Below are positions 36,671 through 47,624 of a stretch of DNA of 64,000 nucleotides, one piece after another. The DNA lies in assembly GCA_947685225.1 (NCBI GenBank), contig CANTUV010000003.1, positions 3,046,001 through 3,110,000 on the forward strand, in the 5' to 3' direction. The notes beneath the pieces are model-generated. The model worked only from the letters and a program-made list of their open reading frames with translations, ran no database searches and was not told where the DNA came from. Source of the stretch: Garcia nutans (Eukaryota; Streptophyta; Magnoliopsida; Malpighiales; Euphorbiaceae). The number at the start of each line of letters is the position of its first letter. The stretch's first letter is position 1. The position numbers and the translations under genes are program-made.

Positions 36671-37830
36671 ATAAAAAAAAAAGAGCTTGCTAGGTTGAAA
36701 ACCCAAAAAGGGTAGCCTAGGCAAAAGTTAGAGCAGTCCGCTAGTTCTGAAAAACTAAAAGGGCAGATTAGGCAACAATTAGGGCTAAACGAGAGAAAAT
36801 TGTCAATTAGAAAACCTGAAAGGGCTAATTGGCGACAGGAGTGATCTTGTGTATGCTGGCTTTATGTTTGATTGTTCCCCAATTTAATGCAATAGAGTTA
36901 ATATTAAAATTGTCCTATGGGCGCTGTTTCAATTATTTAACCAAATATGGTAAAATAAATAACAAAATAGCAAAAGGTGATGACAAAATTGTAAAAGGAA
37001 AAGAAACATCTTTTATTATTTTTCATCCTAACATTGCTCTTTCTAAAGAATTAAGAAAACATAAAATCTATGGTAGACTATAAGTGTGACGTGCAGGCCA
37101 GTTTTACTTTAACCGATCTAAGAAGGCTTCAGTCAGATTAGGCATGTCCAAGTCAGGAGTAAACTCAGAACCTCGAGGCTCAGCTCCACACTGATGATCA
37201 AGCCGATGAGGATCATAGCAAGTACCTTGACGAAGAGAAGCAAGAGGAACATACATCAAATACGTCTGAATGGTGATACGAGAAATCTTCCACCAAGGTA
37301 CTAACCAACTGATGTCGACTACAGTGCGTGTGCAGATCCAATCAATCCAGTCGGCATATGAAGAAGCAGGATGGGACAGTTTCCTAGCAGAGTGATGTCA
37401 CGGCAGATAGCTGGTAAAATCCATGGATGGAATGTCAAGCAAGCAGAGGCGCTCTTTAAGCCAAATCTTTAAGCCCAATAAAATAAATTTAAAAAAAAAA
37501 AGAAGAAAGAAAAATGATGATGCTCGTTAGGTTGAAACCCCACAAGGGCGGCCTAAGCAAAAGTTAGGGCGGTTCGCTAGTTTCGAAAACTAGCAAGGGT
37601 GGTCTAAGAAAAAATTAAAACCAATAATAAAATAAAAGGGCTCTCTAAGTTGAAAACCCACAAGGGTGACTTAGACAAAAGTTAGGACAGCTTGCTAGTT
37701 CCGAAAACCTACAAGGGCGGACTAGGGAAAAATTAGAGCAAACAAATAAAAAGAAAAATGCCTAAATTGAAAACTCAAAAGAGCAATTTAGGTAACTACC
37801 TATAGCAGCAAGGGACTTTTGGTTAATCTC
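36671..37830 (+). repeat. Tat 3' region with GGTTGAAAACCC repeats
   Basis: Units like GTTGAAAACCCACAAGGG with CGGCCTAGGCAAAAGTTAG recur at 36690-36830 and 37530-37800, on either side of a segment with an antisense frame. An 84-codon forward frame at 36829-37083 shows no known domain. The position matches the 3' untranslated region of Tat elements. Confidence 0.6.
37104..37460 (-). pseudogene. Antisense reading frame in Tat 3' region, PMD-like (remnant)
   Basis: On the minus strand, opposite to the Tat integrase, a frame of about 119 codons has only one internal stop (TGA near 37398). It ends TEAFLDRLK followed by TAA. Visible pattern: YADWIDWICTRTV, then WLVPWWKIS, MYVPLASLRQGTCYDPHR and HQCG. 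This W...W...W..P...LR...Y.P.R...Q.G layout resembles antisense extra frames of Tat elements and PMD-like proteins. The C-terminal half is well kept; the N-terminus is not found. I cannot confirm the family without a profile search. Confidence 0.5.
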
Positions 37831-38165
37831 CTCGAAGATTCTAATTTGAATTGATCCAGTCCAACTAGGTCTCGGCCAAGATCACAGGTATCGGTGATAA
37901 GAATCCTTCCATTTAGTCCACGATATCCAATATTCATGGATCAATGTCCCCATCAGGAGAAACAAGCAAGAATTGTCCAAGAAAGCATAGACAAAACATG
38001 CGTCCCCATGCCTTAGTAGGAACCAAATGAGAAATACAAAAGTCAATCAATCAAACTATTACAAAATAATTCTTTTCTTGTGAGACAACTTTAGGGTGAT
38101 CACCGTTGCTACAATTACCTCGTATACTTGCAAGTGTCGCTTTGTAGTAGTGTTAATTAGAGCGC
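37831..38165. other. Unassigned stretch
   Basis: I recognise no gene or element here. TTTGTAGTAGTG near 38142 resembles an inverted CACTA end, and 'cgtatacttgcaagtgtcgc' resembles a segment common in plant retrotransposons, but no partner end is visible. Confidence 0.3.
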
Positions 38166-38965
38166 AACAAAATACCTCAAAATAAAATACGCATTTATAA
38201 TTTACCGGCTAAATATATTTATCTGTTGGTAAAAGATAAATAACAAAAAAATACCTGTTATAATATACCAACAGAATATCATTTCCATCGGTATTATCGA
38301 TAGATAACATGTTCTATCGGTAATAACGACCAATGGAGTAGTTCTATTGATAAAATATAAATCCCTTAAAATAAAATATACATTTATATTTTACCGATCG
38401 AAACCATTTATCAGTCGATATTAATAAAAGATAGACTTTTTCATCAATAATATCGACCGATAATAATTTTCTATCGATAAAAGATAAATACCAAAAAAAA
38501 TACACGTTATAATATACCGACAAAATATCTATATATGTCGATAATACCGACATATACACTTTTTTGTCTATAATACCGATCGATAGTTTTATTCTATTGG
38601 TAATATTGACAAATAGATATTTTGTCAGTAAAATAAATACTTAAAATAAAATCCACGTATATAATTTACCTTTTATATCGATAATGCTGACAAAAAAATT
38701 TATTATGCTGGTAAATATATCACTGAACGTTTTCTCCATTAATTCCCATTAAATATTACTGACTCTTTATTTTTTTGTCAATAAATTATGACAGGAATTC
38801 CTCTCGCCATTTATTAGCTCCTTTATTACCGATAAATTATTTGTCGATAAAGTTTTTTGTCAGAAAGTAGTCGATAATATGTCAGTGTATTTTTTAATTA
38901 ATTTTCTTTTATTTTCTCTCAATATTCTATCGGCAATTTTTTCTCGGTAATCCTCACCATTCTTT
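38166..38965. repeat. CACTA-like subterminal repeat block
   Basis: Many short ACCGACA, TATCGATA and TGTCGGTA-type motifs occur in both orientations. A longer segment, GATAAATAnCAAAAAAA followed by TATAATATACC, appears at 38239 and 38482. Another, CCTTAAAATAAAATA, appears near 38170, 38358 and 38640. Such arrays occur near the ends of CACTA transposons. No terminal CACTA/TAGTG pair was found. Confidence 0.4.
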
Positions 38966-39209
38966 TAGGCTCCCATAGCAAGTATATTCCAAAAGGTATG
39001 AGGCTATGAGTGCTTATGCCATGCTCGATCTCCATACCTTGAGTGAAAGTATGGTATCCCTTATATAACATAACACGGGTTACAAAGGTGTCATAACTCA
39101 TGCACACAATGCAATCTAAATGATGCAATAGATAATATCATAATAAGAAGAAATAAATAATATAAAGACCAATGAAATTAATCTCTCTTATCCCTAGTGG
39201 AGTCTCCAC
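38966..39209 (-). other. Tat leader fragment and primer-binding site, reverse
   Basis: It matches, inverted, the leader at 620-840. The primer site at 39196-39208 reads TGGAGACTCCACT on the minus strand, one change from the forward copy. It is cut off at 38966 by the repeat block. Confidence 0.7.
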
Positions 39210-41297
39210 TGTGAGCAGAGATTTTTGCCTCCACTCCCATGTGGAATGGTTTTTGCAACTTCGGCACTGTTAGGCTCACGCCTTAGAGAACACGGGCCTG
39301 AACCCAGAGATAATGGAGTCACCACCTAGATGGTCCAGGAAAAGAAAGGGCTAGATGACTCGATTCCTAAAATATTCCCAACCTCCTATTGGGTTTGGAA
39401 AGTTGGGTACGCTCAGGGAAGGTGAGAATGACTCATCACTCCTATAGCACCCAATTCATTAGAATTGGCCTCCTTTTCTAGTCTAAATATTATTAAATTC
39501 TTAACTTAGTAAAATATCATCCATACTACATGAAAATTAAGGTAAATAAACATTCATTGTATTAAAATCAAAGAAGGTTAAAACAAATACAAAATGAGCA
39601 CCCATACAAGATGGAAACATGCCCTTACAATAATGTCCAATGTCTAAAACTAACCAAAATGGGACACCCACTATTTGATGGAAAAATGCCCTTTATATTA
39701 ATTCAAAAACTTAAAATAAATAAAATTACATTGAACTTAATAAATGAGGTACTCATGAAGAGAAAACATGCCTCTTACATCTTTAAATAATTAACCAAAT
39801 AAAGCTAAGTCATTCAAACATTCACCATAAGTAAAAATAGAACAAATCACCCATAATAAATAAAACATGAATAAATAATTTGTCATAGACATAAAATAAT
39901 CAAATCTAGGTTTTAATCTTAAATAAAGCATCAAATATATAAAATTAGGGTTTTGTAGGGTTTTGGGATGAAACATTAGGGCTTTAGGGAAAAATTATGG
40001 TTTTATACTTTTTAAGGAACAAGATTTTAGATTTTTAAATAAAAACTAGGGTTTTTTTAGAATGGAAAGTAGGGTTTTATATTTTGGAAAATATGATTTT
40101 ATAATTAGGGATTTAGTTTAAATTTGCTTACTGTGATTGTATTAACAAACTTAGGGTCACTGTATATTGATTTAGGTAAATATTGCATAGGAAATGATTT
40201 TGTAGATTGCTACTGGATGTCCTAACAAGTTATTAAGCAAAATAATAACTGTTTAAAGGATTAACATAAATTGTAAGCTAAAATCAATCTACTGCTCATT
40301 GATGCATGAAAACTAATACTACTATGATTTTAAAAACAATGTTAATAAATAAATAGCTACTGTAAATTTAAAGCATGTCAAATAATAAATTCAAACCTCC
40401 ATTTATTGTCTCCACAAATATTTTACATTGATCCGACCCTTCTGCCTTGCACCAATTTTGAGTCTTGGTTGAGTGAGATGAAGACAGTAGTTGCTGCCTT
40501 CCAATCGTGTATTGATTGTTGTATGTTGATAGTATTCTATGTGTCGTGTTAATTGCTACTTACCTTTTGTCTTTCCTTTGATAATTGTCACTGCCTTCTA
40601 ATAATTGTGGCTTCCCATCTTAATTGTTTAAGCTCCATTTTTATAGTAGTCAATTAGGTTAAAGTCATCAAAGACCGAGCTTCATTAGAGCTTAATTCGG
40701 ATTTTCAAATTAAGCACAACTTGATATTAAGTCCAAAACAGGGACCATGGCTCAATATTAAGTCCAAAATAGGAACCATGTCGAATTAAAATCAATTTAT
40801 TTTGACAAGGAACCCATATATATAATAATAAATTGTGTTTAATTTGATATAGACCAACTATATCGAATTGGATTACATGTAATTAGATATGGATGATGTC
40901 CATATAGAATTGGATGAGTCCAATTCGATATGGATACCACCATATATATGGATGAATGGCATCCAATTTGATATAGAGCAATCCATATCGAATTGGATAC
41001 GTCTAATTCGATATAGACGTTGTCCATATGAAATGCAGCATCCATATCGAACTGGGCAAGTCTAATTCGACACTGAATGGCCATATCCAATTAATTTGAA
41101 CTAAAACCAATCAAATTTTGGATCGGACCATTTTAGGGCTTTAAAGGTTCAACTGGCTTATTTTAGGTCTTACAAAACTAGACCAATCTAATTAAAAGTT
41201 TTAAACTAGGTTTAAGCCATTAAGAATGGACCGAACTTGAATAGACCTCTATTAATCGAGATCAAACTAGTCTTAGGACCAAAGTTAAGACTCTATA
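39210..41297 (-). repeat. Tat LTR, reverse (Tat-3)
   Basis: 2,088 bp; on the minus strand it starts TATAGAGTC (from TGTAGACCC) and ends GCTCACA. A TATA motif (TATAAAAA) lies at 40637-40645, a telobox cluster at 39948-40080 and a palindrome-rich block at 40855-41095. The U3 palindromes are unlike those of Tat-1. Confidence 0.8.
40855..41095. promoter_or_regulatory. TATCGAATTGGA palindrome array in Tat-3 U3
   Basis: Repeated dyads are built from TCCATATCGAATTGGAT and its complement. The clearest pairs CCATATAGAATTGGA (40900) with TCCAATTCGATATGG (40919). It lies about 220-450 bp upstream of the TATA motif, the slot occupied by other palindromes in other Tat LTRs. Confidence 0.6.
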
Positions 41298-41545
41298 GTG
41301 TGCTTCATTGATTTTTTCCTTTTTTTCAATGGGCCTTTATCATCTTGGACATTGGATCATTGAATAGTGAGGCCATAAAAGCTTTGATAACATATAAAAT
41401 ATTAAACAAAATAAGAAAAATAAAAATATGAATTTTGAATTCCTTCTTCCTACAAAATTCTTTATACACACAAGTTTATATACGCTTTTTCTATACCTAA
41501 ATTAGGAAATTAGATCTTCTCAAATCTCTAAATTATAGCAATTAA
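41298..41545. other. Unassigned AT-rich stretch
   Basis: No gene or recognisable repeat is seen. A degraded polypurine tract of Tat-3 might lie at its left edge (GTGTGCTTCATTG against GTTTGCCCCCTGC). Confidence 0.3.
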
Positions 41546-41880
41546 TGTAATATCCTGGGAGTATAATAGAATAGTAAATATGGGAGAGTAAATAGGTAGG
41601 ATGGTTTGAGAGAAAATATGAGATGAATATGTATTATAGATATAATATATATTATATATACTTGAAATATATGTGAAATTTAAATTAAACATATAAGACA
41701 TATACTGTAATATCCCAAATGATACCCTAAAATTTTGGAAATGCTAATTGTTGAAATGAAATTAAATGATTAGAGTATTTATATGATTAAGTGAAAAGAA
41801 AGGAAAAGGGAAGTGTGTATATGTTGTATATATGAAGATATATATAACATATACAAGTCAACAAGTTGAGTTGGTCAATG
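41546..41880 (+). repeat. Two short chromovirus LTR start fragments
   Basis: TGTAATATCCTGGG at 41546 and TGTAATATCCCAAATG at 41706 both look like LTR starts of this lineage. The second continues with ACCCTAAAATTTTGG as in the LARD LTR. Neither has a visible partner. Confidence 0.4.
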
Positions 41881-42818
41881 ATATATTTATATCAATCTCA
41901 CTTTTCAATTTTTATATTCCTCGCCAATTCTTTATAAAATCTAGTAAACTTTTAACCATGTGCACTCGACACATATAGGAACTTATATGTAAAATTTTAG
42001 TTTTTTCCAAACTGATTTACTATATTTAAAAATTAAGTCTTTCAAACACAGAATCTATCTCTTTACTAATTCCTCTGGTAGCACCTGGTTATCCATGTGT
42101 TTTAGGTAACAAACCTTAATAAAAATTCATGCAATTTCAACCATATGTTCTAGGAATACATATAATATTATGTATAAATTTTCAGATTTTTCTGGGTTTG
42201 TTTACCATAGTTTCTAAATATGTTTCTCAATTTCTACATATTCTGAGTTGCTGGAACTGCTCCAATAATATGTGTTCTTCTATTTTTCTTAATTAGTGGT
42301 CCATATTTAAAAATTATGAAATTTTATAAATTGTATTCTAATATATAGAAAAACTTTCCATGAAATTTTCAAACTCATCCAACATTCCTAGATTTATCTA
42401 AAAATTCGAATAATATCACTTTGCAGCACACATATAGAATTTTCTGTAACTATCATACTCATTTCTCAAACTTTTTATTTTAGATCTTAAATCATTCCTA
42501 AATTATTTTTTCTTAATTTCACTTATTCATCAATTGAATAAGCTATAAATCTTAATTTCAAATAAAATTTCCAAAAATTCTTAATCCATAATCTCCGGAA
42601 TGACGCTTCCACTGCACCACTCTAATTTTATTCAACCTAGACGGCGTCTCAATTTATATCCGTTATATCGAACGGACATTGCCACATCAGGGATCAAATA
42701 AAATGCTAGTGTCAATGCATGTATCACCATTTAAAACTATATTTAAAATTCCCATTTTTCTTCTCTAAAAACCCACCTAGGTCGAGAACCTCAACCTAGA
42801 CTCTAATACCAAAATAAA
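41881..42818 (-). other. Chromo-3 internal remnant with primer-binding site
   Basis: The right 200 bp are a chromovirus leader in reverse: the primer site at 42801-42811 reads TGGTATTAGAG on the minus strand (one change), followed by TTGAGGTTCTCGACCTAGG. Further left (41881-42600) no gag or pol domain is visible, so it may be non-coding internal sequence. Confidence 0.5.
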
Positions 42819-43550
42819 TATAACACTATTATACCTTATATATGTATAATATATACACCTAGTATATAAAAAAATATACATATACGGTATAAAAATGTTA
42901 CGATTGGGTAAAATAAATAAATTTTCACACTTTAAACCTAGTATCCCACATACTTAAAAATGTATATTTAAATAGTAATAAATTAATCCTTTTTAGTTAT
43001 AGGTTTCAAAATAAGCATTTTCTTATAAAAACTTTAGAAAAAAATTATCAGAGTTTTGTCTATAATTTGGACATCTCAAATTTTTAACAATTACCCAACC
43101 TGCATAAAATACACTCCTAATAAAATAAATCATATATTTCCACACCAACTACTCAACTTCTCCACATTTTCTCAAAATATTTATTTATATACATATATAT
43201 ATATATATACATCAAAACACATATAAACAACCAACATTATACAATTTGTCCAAAGAATCTTTATAATTTACAATATATACATACACTTTAAAAACATAAA
43301 CATAATATAAACAATATCAAAATGTATTATAATATCAAATATGTACATACTAGCAAATGACTCTGATCTTGATGTATCAAAAAATATTTCAAAGTCATTA
43401 AACACAAGCCCACACCCGACCAGGTCTAGTAAAACTCTCTGACTCTACAAGATCGCCCTTGTCACCTATGTGATAAATTACAATCGTGCTAAGATAAAAG
43501 CTTAGTAGTACAAACTTCGATACTAATAAAACAGTAAAATAATACCAATG
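42819..43550 (-). repeat. Chromo-3 LTR, first part
   Basis: It begins on the plus strand with TATAACACTATTATACC, a mutated LTR end next to the primer site. It holds the dyad motif at 43460-43510. It is interrupted at 43550 by the reverse Tat element and resumes at 52865. Confidence 0.7.
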
Positions 43551-44279
43551 TGTGAGCCGAGATTTTTGCCCCCACTCCCGGTGAAATGATTCTTGCAACT
43601 TTGGCAGTGTTTAGGCTCGGGACCTTAGACAACACGGGCCTAAGCCTGGAGAAAATGGAGTCGCCACCCGAACAGGCCGAGAAAATGAAAGGGGTGATTG
43701 ACTTGATTCCTAAGGAATCCTCAACCCCCTAATGGGTTCAAAAAGTTAGGTACGTAAGGGAATGGTGAGAAACGGCCCAGCACCCCCACAATGCCCGGTT
43801 CATTGGAACCAGCCTCCTTTGCAGGTCTTAATATTATAAAATTCTTAAATATAACAATATTATCCAGATTACATGCAACAACTAAAATAAAACATCATTA
43901 TATTAAAATTAAAGCAATGTCCAAACAAAGCAAAAAAATGGACAACAATCCGAGGATGAAAACATGTCCTTACATTGTCCATGTCTAAACTAAATAGGAC
44001 ACCCACCGAAAGGTAGAAACATGTCCTTTACATTGGTCAAAAATGTAAAAGTAATTTAAATTACATGAAAATTAATTAATGAGGTACCCAATAATGGAAA
44101 CATACCTCTTACAATTTTAATACCAAAATAAACAAATAATAATCATAATAATAAAGAAAATATCTATCCATGATAAATTAAATAAATCAAGCATTGAAAT
44201 TAAATAAATCAACCATCAAAACATATCATAAACTACATAATAAATCTAAAATTAAATAAAGTAATAAAAAGTATAAGTT

Positions 44280-44425
44280 TAGGGTTTTAAAGAATTTAGG
44301 GTTTTTAAAATTAGGGTTTTTGAACTTAGGGTTTTGGAAACTAGGGTTTTGGAAATTAGAGTTTTATAATTAGGGTTTTTAAAACTAGAGTTTCGTAATT
44401 AGGGTTTTGGAATTAGGGTTTTTGA
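44280..44425 (-). promoter_or_regulatory. Telobox cluster in Tat-R LTR
   Basis: Eight TAGGGTTTT motifs occur at 44280, 44297, 44312, 44326, 44342, 44371, 44400 and 44414. Two one-base variants lie among them. Spacing is irregular (14-29 bp), so this is a motif cluster, not telomeric repeat. Confidence 0.7.
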
Positions 44426-45254
44426 CTTACGACCCTTTAAAAAATAATTTTGGATTTGGAGAGATAAATTAAGGTTTTGGAAAAATAATCAATATTTTGG
44501 AGTTTGATAATGAAATGGTTTAAGCTTTTGGATAAAAATAGTTTAAGGTTTTGAATTTCAATAAAATAATTTATGATTCTTGAAGTTTCAGTAAAAAAAA
44601 TAATAGATTCTGATAATTAATTTAAATCCTCAATATCTATTGGATAGTTTTAAATTTTTTATAAAACATGCAAGTGGAGTTACGAACACTAAATGATCAA
44701 TATATTAATTAAAGCAAACAATTAAAGTTATTAAAACAAAGATAAATTTACTGCATGTTCAAAGATCAAGTTACTGTATGTTTAAAGATCATGTTACTGC
44801 ATGATCTTATTAATAAAAAAAATGAAGTTATTGTGAGCATGAATAACTTATGATTAAAGATCAAACCTCCATCGTTGGTTCCACCATAAAATTAATTTCT
44901 GGATGAACGATGTGAAGACAGTATGTACTATGCCTTCTTCTTTGGTTGTCTTGATATTTTTGTTTGTTGTTTCCTTCATTTTCCAAAAAAGCTGCTATTG
45001 TTCTTCTCTATTTGTTGTTGTCTCTTTTGTTTTGTGGTTTAATCTCTCTTAATATTAATTGCCTCTTTAAAGTTAATTGCCACACCCTTGTTAATGTTAA
45101 TTGCCGTCCCTCTTTAATGTTAATTCCTGTCTTTCTAAATTCTGAAACATTATTATTTATAGGCAAACCTCACTCAGAATCCCTAACCCTAATATTAATC
45201 CATCCTTAAAACAAATTTTAATTCAATTCGGAAACTAATTTCAAAAAACAATTG

Positions 45255-45420
45255 AAACCATGTCGACCTGGAGCAACCAGATAGACATGGACCAAAGCCA
45301 TGTCGACCTGGGGCAACCAGATCGACATGGACCAAAGCCATGTTGACTTAGGACATCCAGGTCGACATGTCCTTTGGCTCATGTCGACCTGCGGCCTCCA
45401 AGTCGACATGAGCCAAGGTT
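45255..45420. promoter_or_regulatory. CATGTCGACCTGG palindrome array in Tat-R U3
   Basis: About four units; the first pairs CCATGTCGACCTGG (45259) with CCAGATAGACATGG (45277). It lies about 100-265 bp upstream of the TATA motif. The 5' LTR copy at 52527-52650 has the same motif but is shorter by about 37 bp. Confidence 0.65.
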
Positions 45421-45634
45421 CATGTCACTTAGGCCCTTTGAACTTGAACTAATTTTGCATTTTTTAATTTTTTGGACCGGACCTTCTAAAAAAGATTTGG
45501 TTTAGGGTTTTGTAGTTGAGTTTGTGACTTTTAAAATCAGACCGACTTAGTTGAAGTTGTAAATCAGATCGAATTTATTTTGGCAGTCTTTAATTAGGAC
45601 CGTATCAAATTAGGGCCAAAATTAAGGGTCTACA

Positions 45635-45650
45635 GTTTGCCCCCTGCTTG
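45635..45650 (-). promoter_or_regulatory. Tat-R polypurine tract
   Basis: On the minus strand AAGCAGGGGGCAAAC abuts the 3' LTR, identical to the Tat-1 tract. Confidence 0.8.
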
Positions 45651-45728
45651 AATGATCTTCAATTGATTCAGAGAGTGAAAAGCATCAAGTCTTTTAATTT
45701 TGGCAAAAATAGACTTAATTTTCTTGAG

Positions 45729-46640
45729 ATGGTTTTGGTTTTGGATTCTAGGCCCGGTTCGAGTTCTAAACTCAGAAAAGACTTGAGTTCTGGACCTGAG
45801 ACTATTTGGGTTCTGGTCCTGGTTTGAGTTCTGGACTCGAAAAAGACTTGGGCTCTGGACTTGAGATAGTTTGGGTTCTGGACCCGGTTTGAGTTCTGGA
45901 CTCGAAAAAGACTTGGGTTCTAGACCAGGGATGGTTTGGGTTCTGGACCCGGTTCAAGTTCTGGACTAGAAAAAGACTTGGGTTCTGGACCTGAGATGAT
46001 TTGGGTTCTGGACCCGGTTAGAGATTTGGACTCGAAAAAGACTTGGGTTCTGGACCCGAGATGGTTTGGGTTCTTGACAGATTTGAGCTCGAAAAAGACT
46101 TAGATTCTGGACCCGAGATGGTTTGGGTTCTGGACCCTGTTTGAGTTCTGGACTCGGAAAAGACTTGGGTTCTGGACCCGAGATAATTTAGGTTATGGAC
46201 CTGGTTCGAGTTCTGGACTCGAAAAAGACTTGGATTCTCAACCCAAGATGATTTGGGTTCTAGACCCGGTTTTTGTTCTGGACTCAGAAAACACTTGGAT
46301 TCTAGACCAGAGATAGTTTGGGTTCTGGACCTGGTTTGAGTTCTGGACTTGAAAAAGACTTGGGTTCTAGACTCGGGATGATTTGGGTTTTGGACCTGGA
46401 TCGAGTTCTAGACTCGAAAAAGACTTGGATTTTGGACCCAGGATGGTTTGGGTTCTGGACCGGGTTCGAGTTCTAGACTAAAAAAAGACTTGGGTTCTGG
46501 ACCCGAGATGGTTTGGTTCTAGATTCGGTGTGAGTTCTAGACTAGAAAAAGACTTGGGTTCTGGACCCGATATGGTTTGGGTTCTGGACCCGGTTTGAGT
46601 TCTGGACTAAAAAAAAACTTGGGTTCTGAACCCGCTGTAA
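45729..46640 (-). repeat. Tat-R 3' tandem array, ~65 bp higher-order unit
   Basis: About fourteen copies of a 65 bp unit, each with three sub-units around GGGTTCTGGACCC. On the minus strand the core GGGTCCAGAACCCAA corresponds to GGGTCCAAGTACCCAA in Tat-1. Same position and nearly the same total length as the Tat-1 array. Confidence 0.8.
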
Positions 46641-47624
46641 AAATATATTAGAGTCAGTAAAATATTTTGCAAAAATTAAATTATTATTTTATTAAATTAT
46701 TATTTTTTTTGTTGGATGTAATAAATATCTATTGAAATTATTTGTACTCATAACGCAATACTATACACATTATTGAAATAGATAAAAGATGAAGTAGACA
46801 ATTTTGACAAACTAAAGTTAAATGAGTTTTCATAAAGAAATTTATAATAAATGGCAACAACACGTGAACTTGTCCCCCCTTTTATTTGATTCTTTTATTA
46901 TATTTACTATTTTTTCCTTATACACATTTCATTCTTTATAAAGAGGTCGTGCTATTTCTCATCTTGTAAACTAAATATTGTCACTCAAAATATTTCAATT
47001 CCATTATAAGATTCTTAAAGCTCAAGCATTTACCATGGCAGGCGTCTATCACTCTTCAAGGCATAGGACTTGATCAAATAATGAATTGATTTCTTACCTT
47101 CGAGACAACAAAGTTGTTCAAATTCTGTTATTACCCAGCATGCATCTCCATTGGAGTTCCAAAGATAAAACATCGATAAGTGATACTTTTCTATACATAT
47201 CAGTAATTTACTGCAAGGTTTGTTAGTATAATTATGTTCATGTAGATTATACAAGAATAAGTATGAAAGTTGATATACAAAAATACCTATGTAGCAGAAT
47301 TTATTTGTATAACAAAATCTATAAATTTATGCATGAAACTTCTAATGTACTACAATGATTGTATAAGAATGAAACACATCAATTGTTGTGCGAGAAATTA
47401 TTTGTCTGTGTCCCTTTTCTATTTTTATTTTTATTTTTATTATTTTTATATTTTTTTAATTATTATATACATAAATACTTTGCTTTATATATTTATACAA
47501 AATTATTTTATTTTTTATTATTTAATATATTCTAAATTATTTAGTATTTTATGTTACTATTATTTACTTTTTATTAATTTATTATTATAGTTATACTTTT
47601 TCAAAAGTATGTGAGGAAAATTAC
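46641..47624 (+). other. Upstream part of the PMD insert
   Basis: AT-rich, with no match to Tat-1. An ATG in a good context at 47035 (ACCATGGCAGGC) opens a frame, MAGVYHSSRHRT, then a stop, then about 33 open codons; this might be a first exon of the PMD gene. It may also hold that gene's promoter. Confidence 0.35.

Larger units (their letters stand above)
43551..45634 (-). repeat. Tat-R 3' LTR
   Basis: 2,084 bp with TGTAGACCC and GCTCACA ends on the minus strand. The TATA motif (CCTATAAATAAT on minus) lies at 45149-45163. Confidence 0.85.

Noticed and set aside
36829..37083. 84-codon forward frame with a hydrophobic N-terminus
   Set aside because: Not assigned as a gene: it lies between repeats in the Tat 3' region, without recognisable domain or a second copy in the window.
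38141..38153. TTTGTAGTAGTG as a CACTA transposon end
   Set aside because: The subterminal repeats lie on the wrong side of it and no partner end was found.
44280..44425. Interstitial telomeric repeat
   Set aside because: Motifs are irregularly spaced with unrelated sequence between them and match the same LTR position in other Tat copies.
45729..46640. CRISPR-like array
   Set aside because: Spacers are not unique and the units are a nested tandem repeat; plant genome context.
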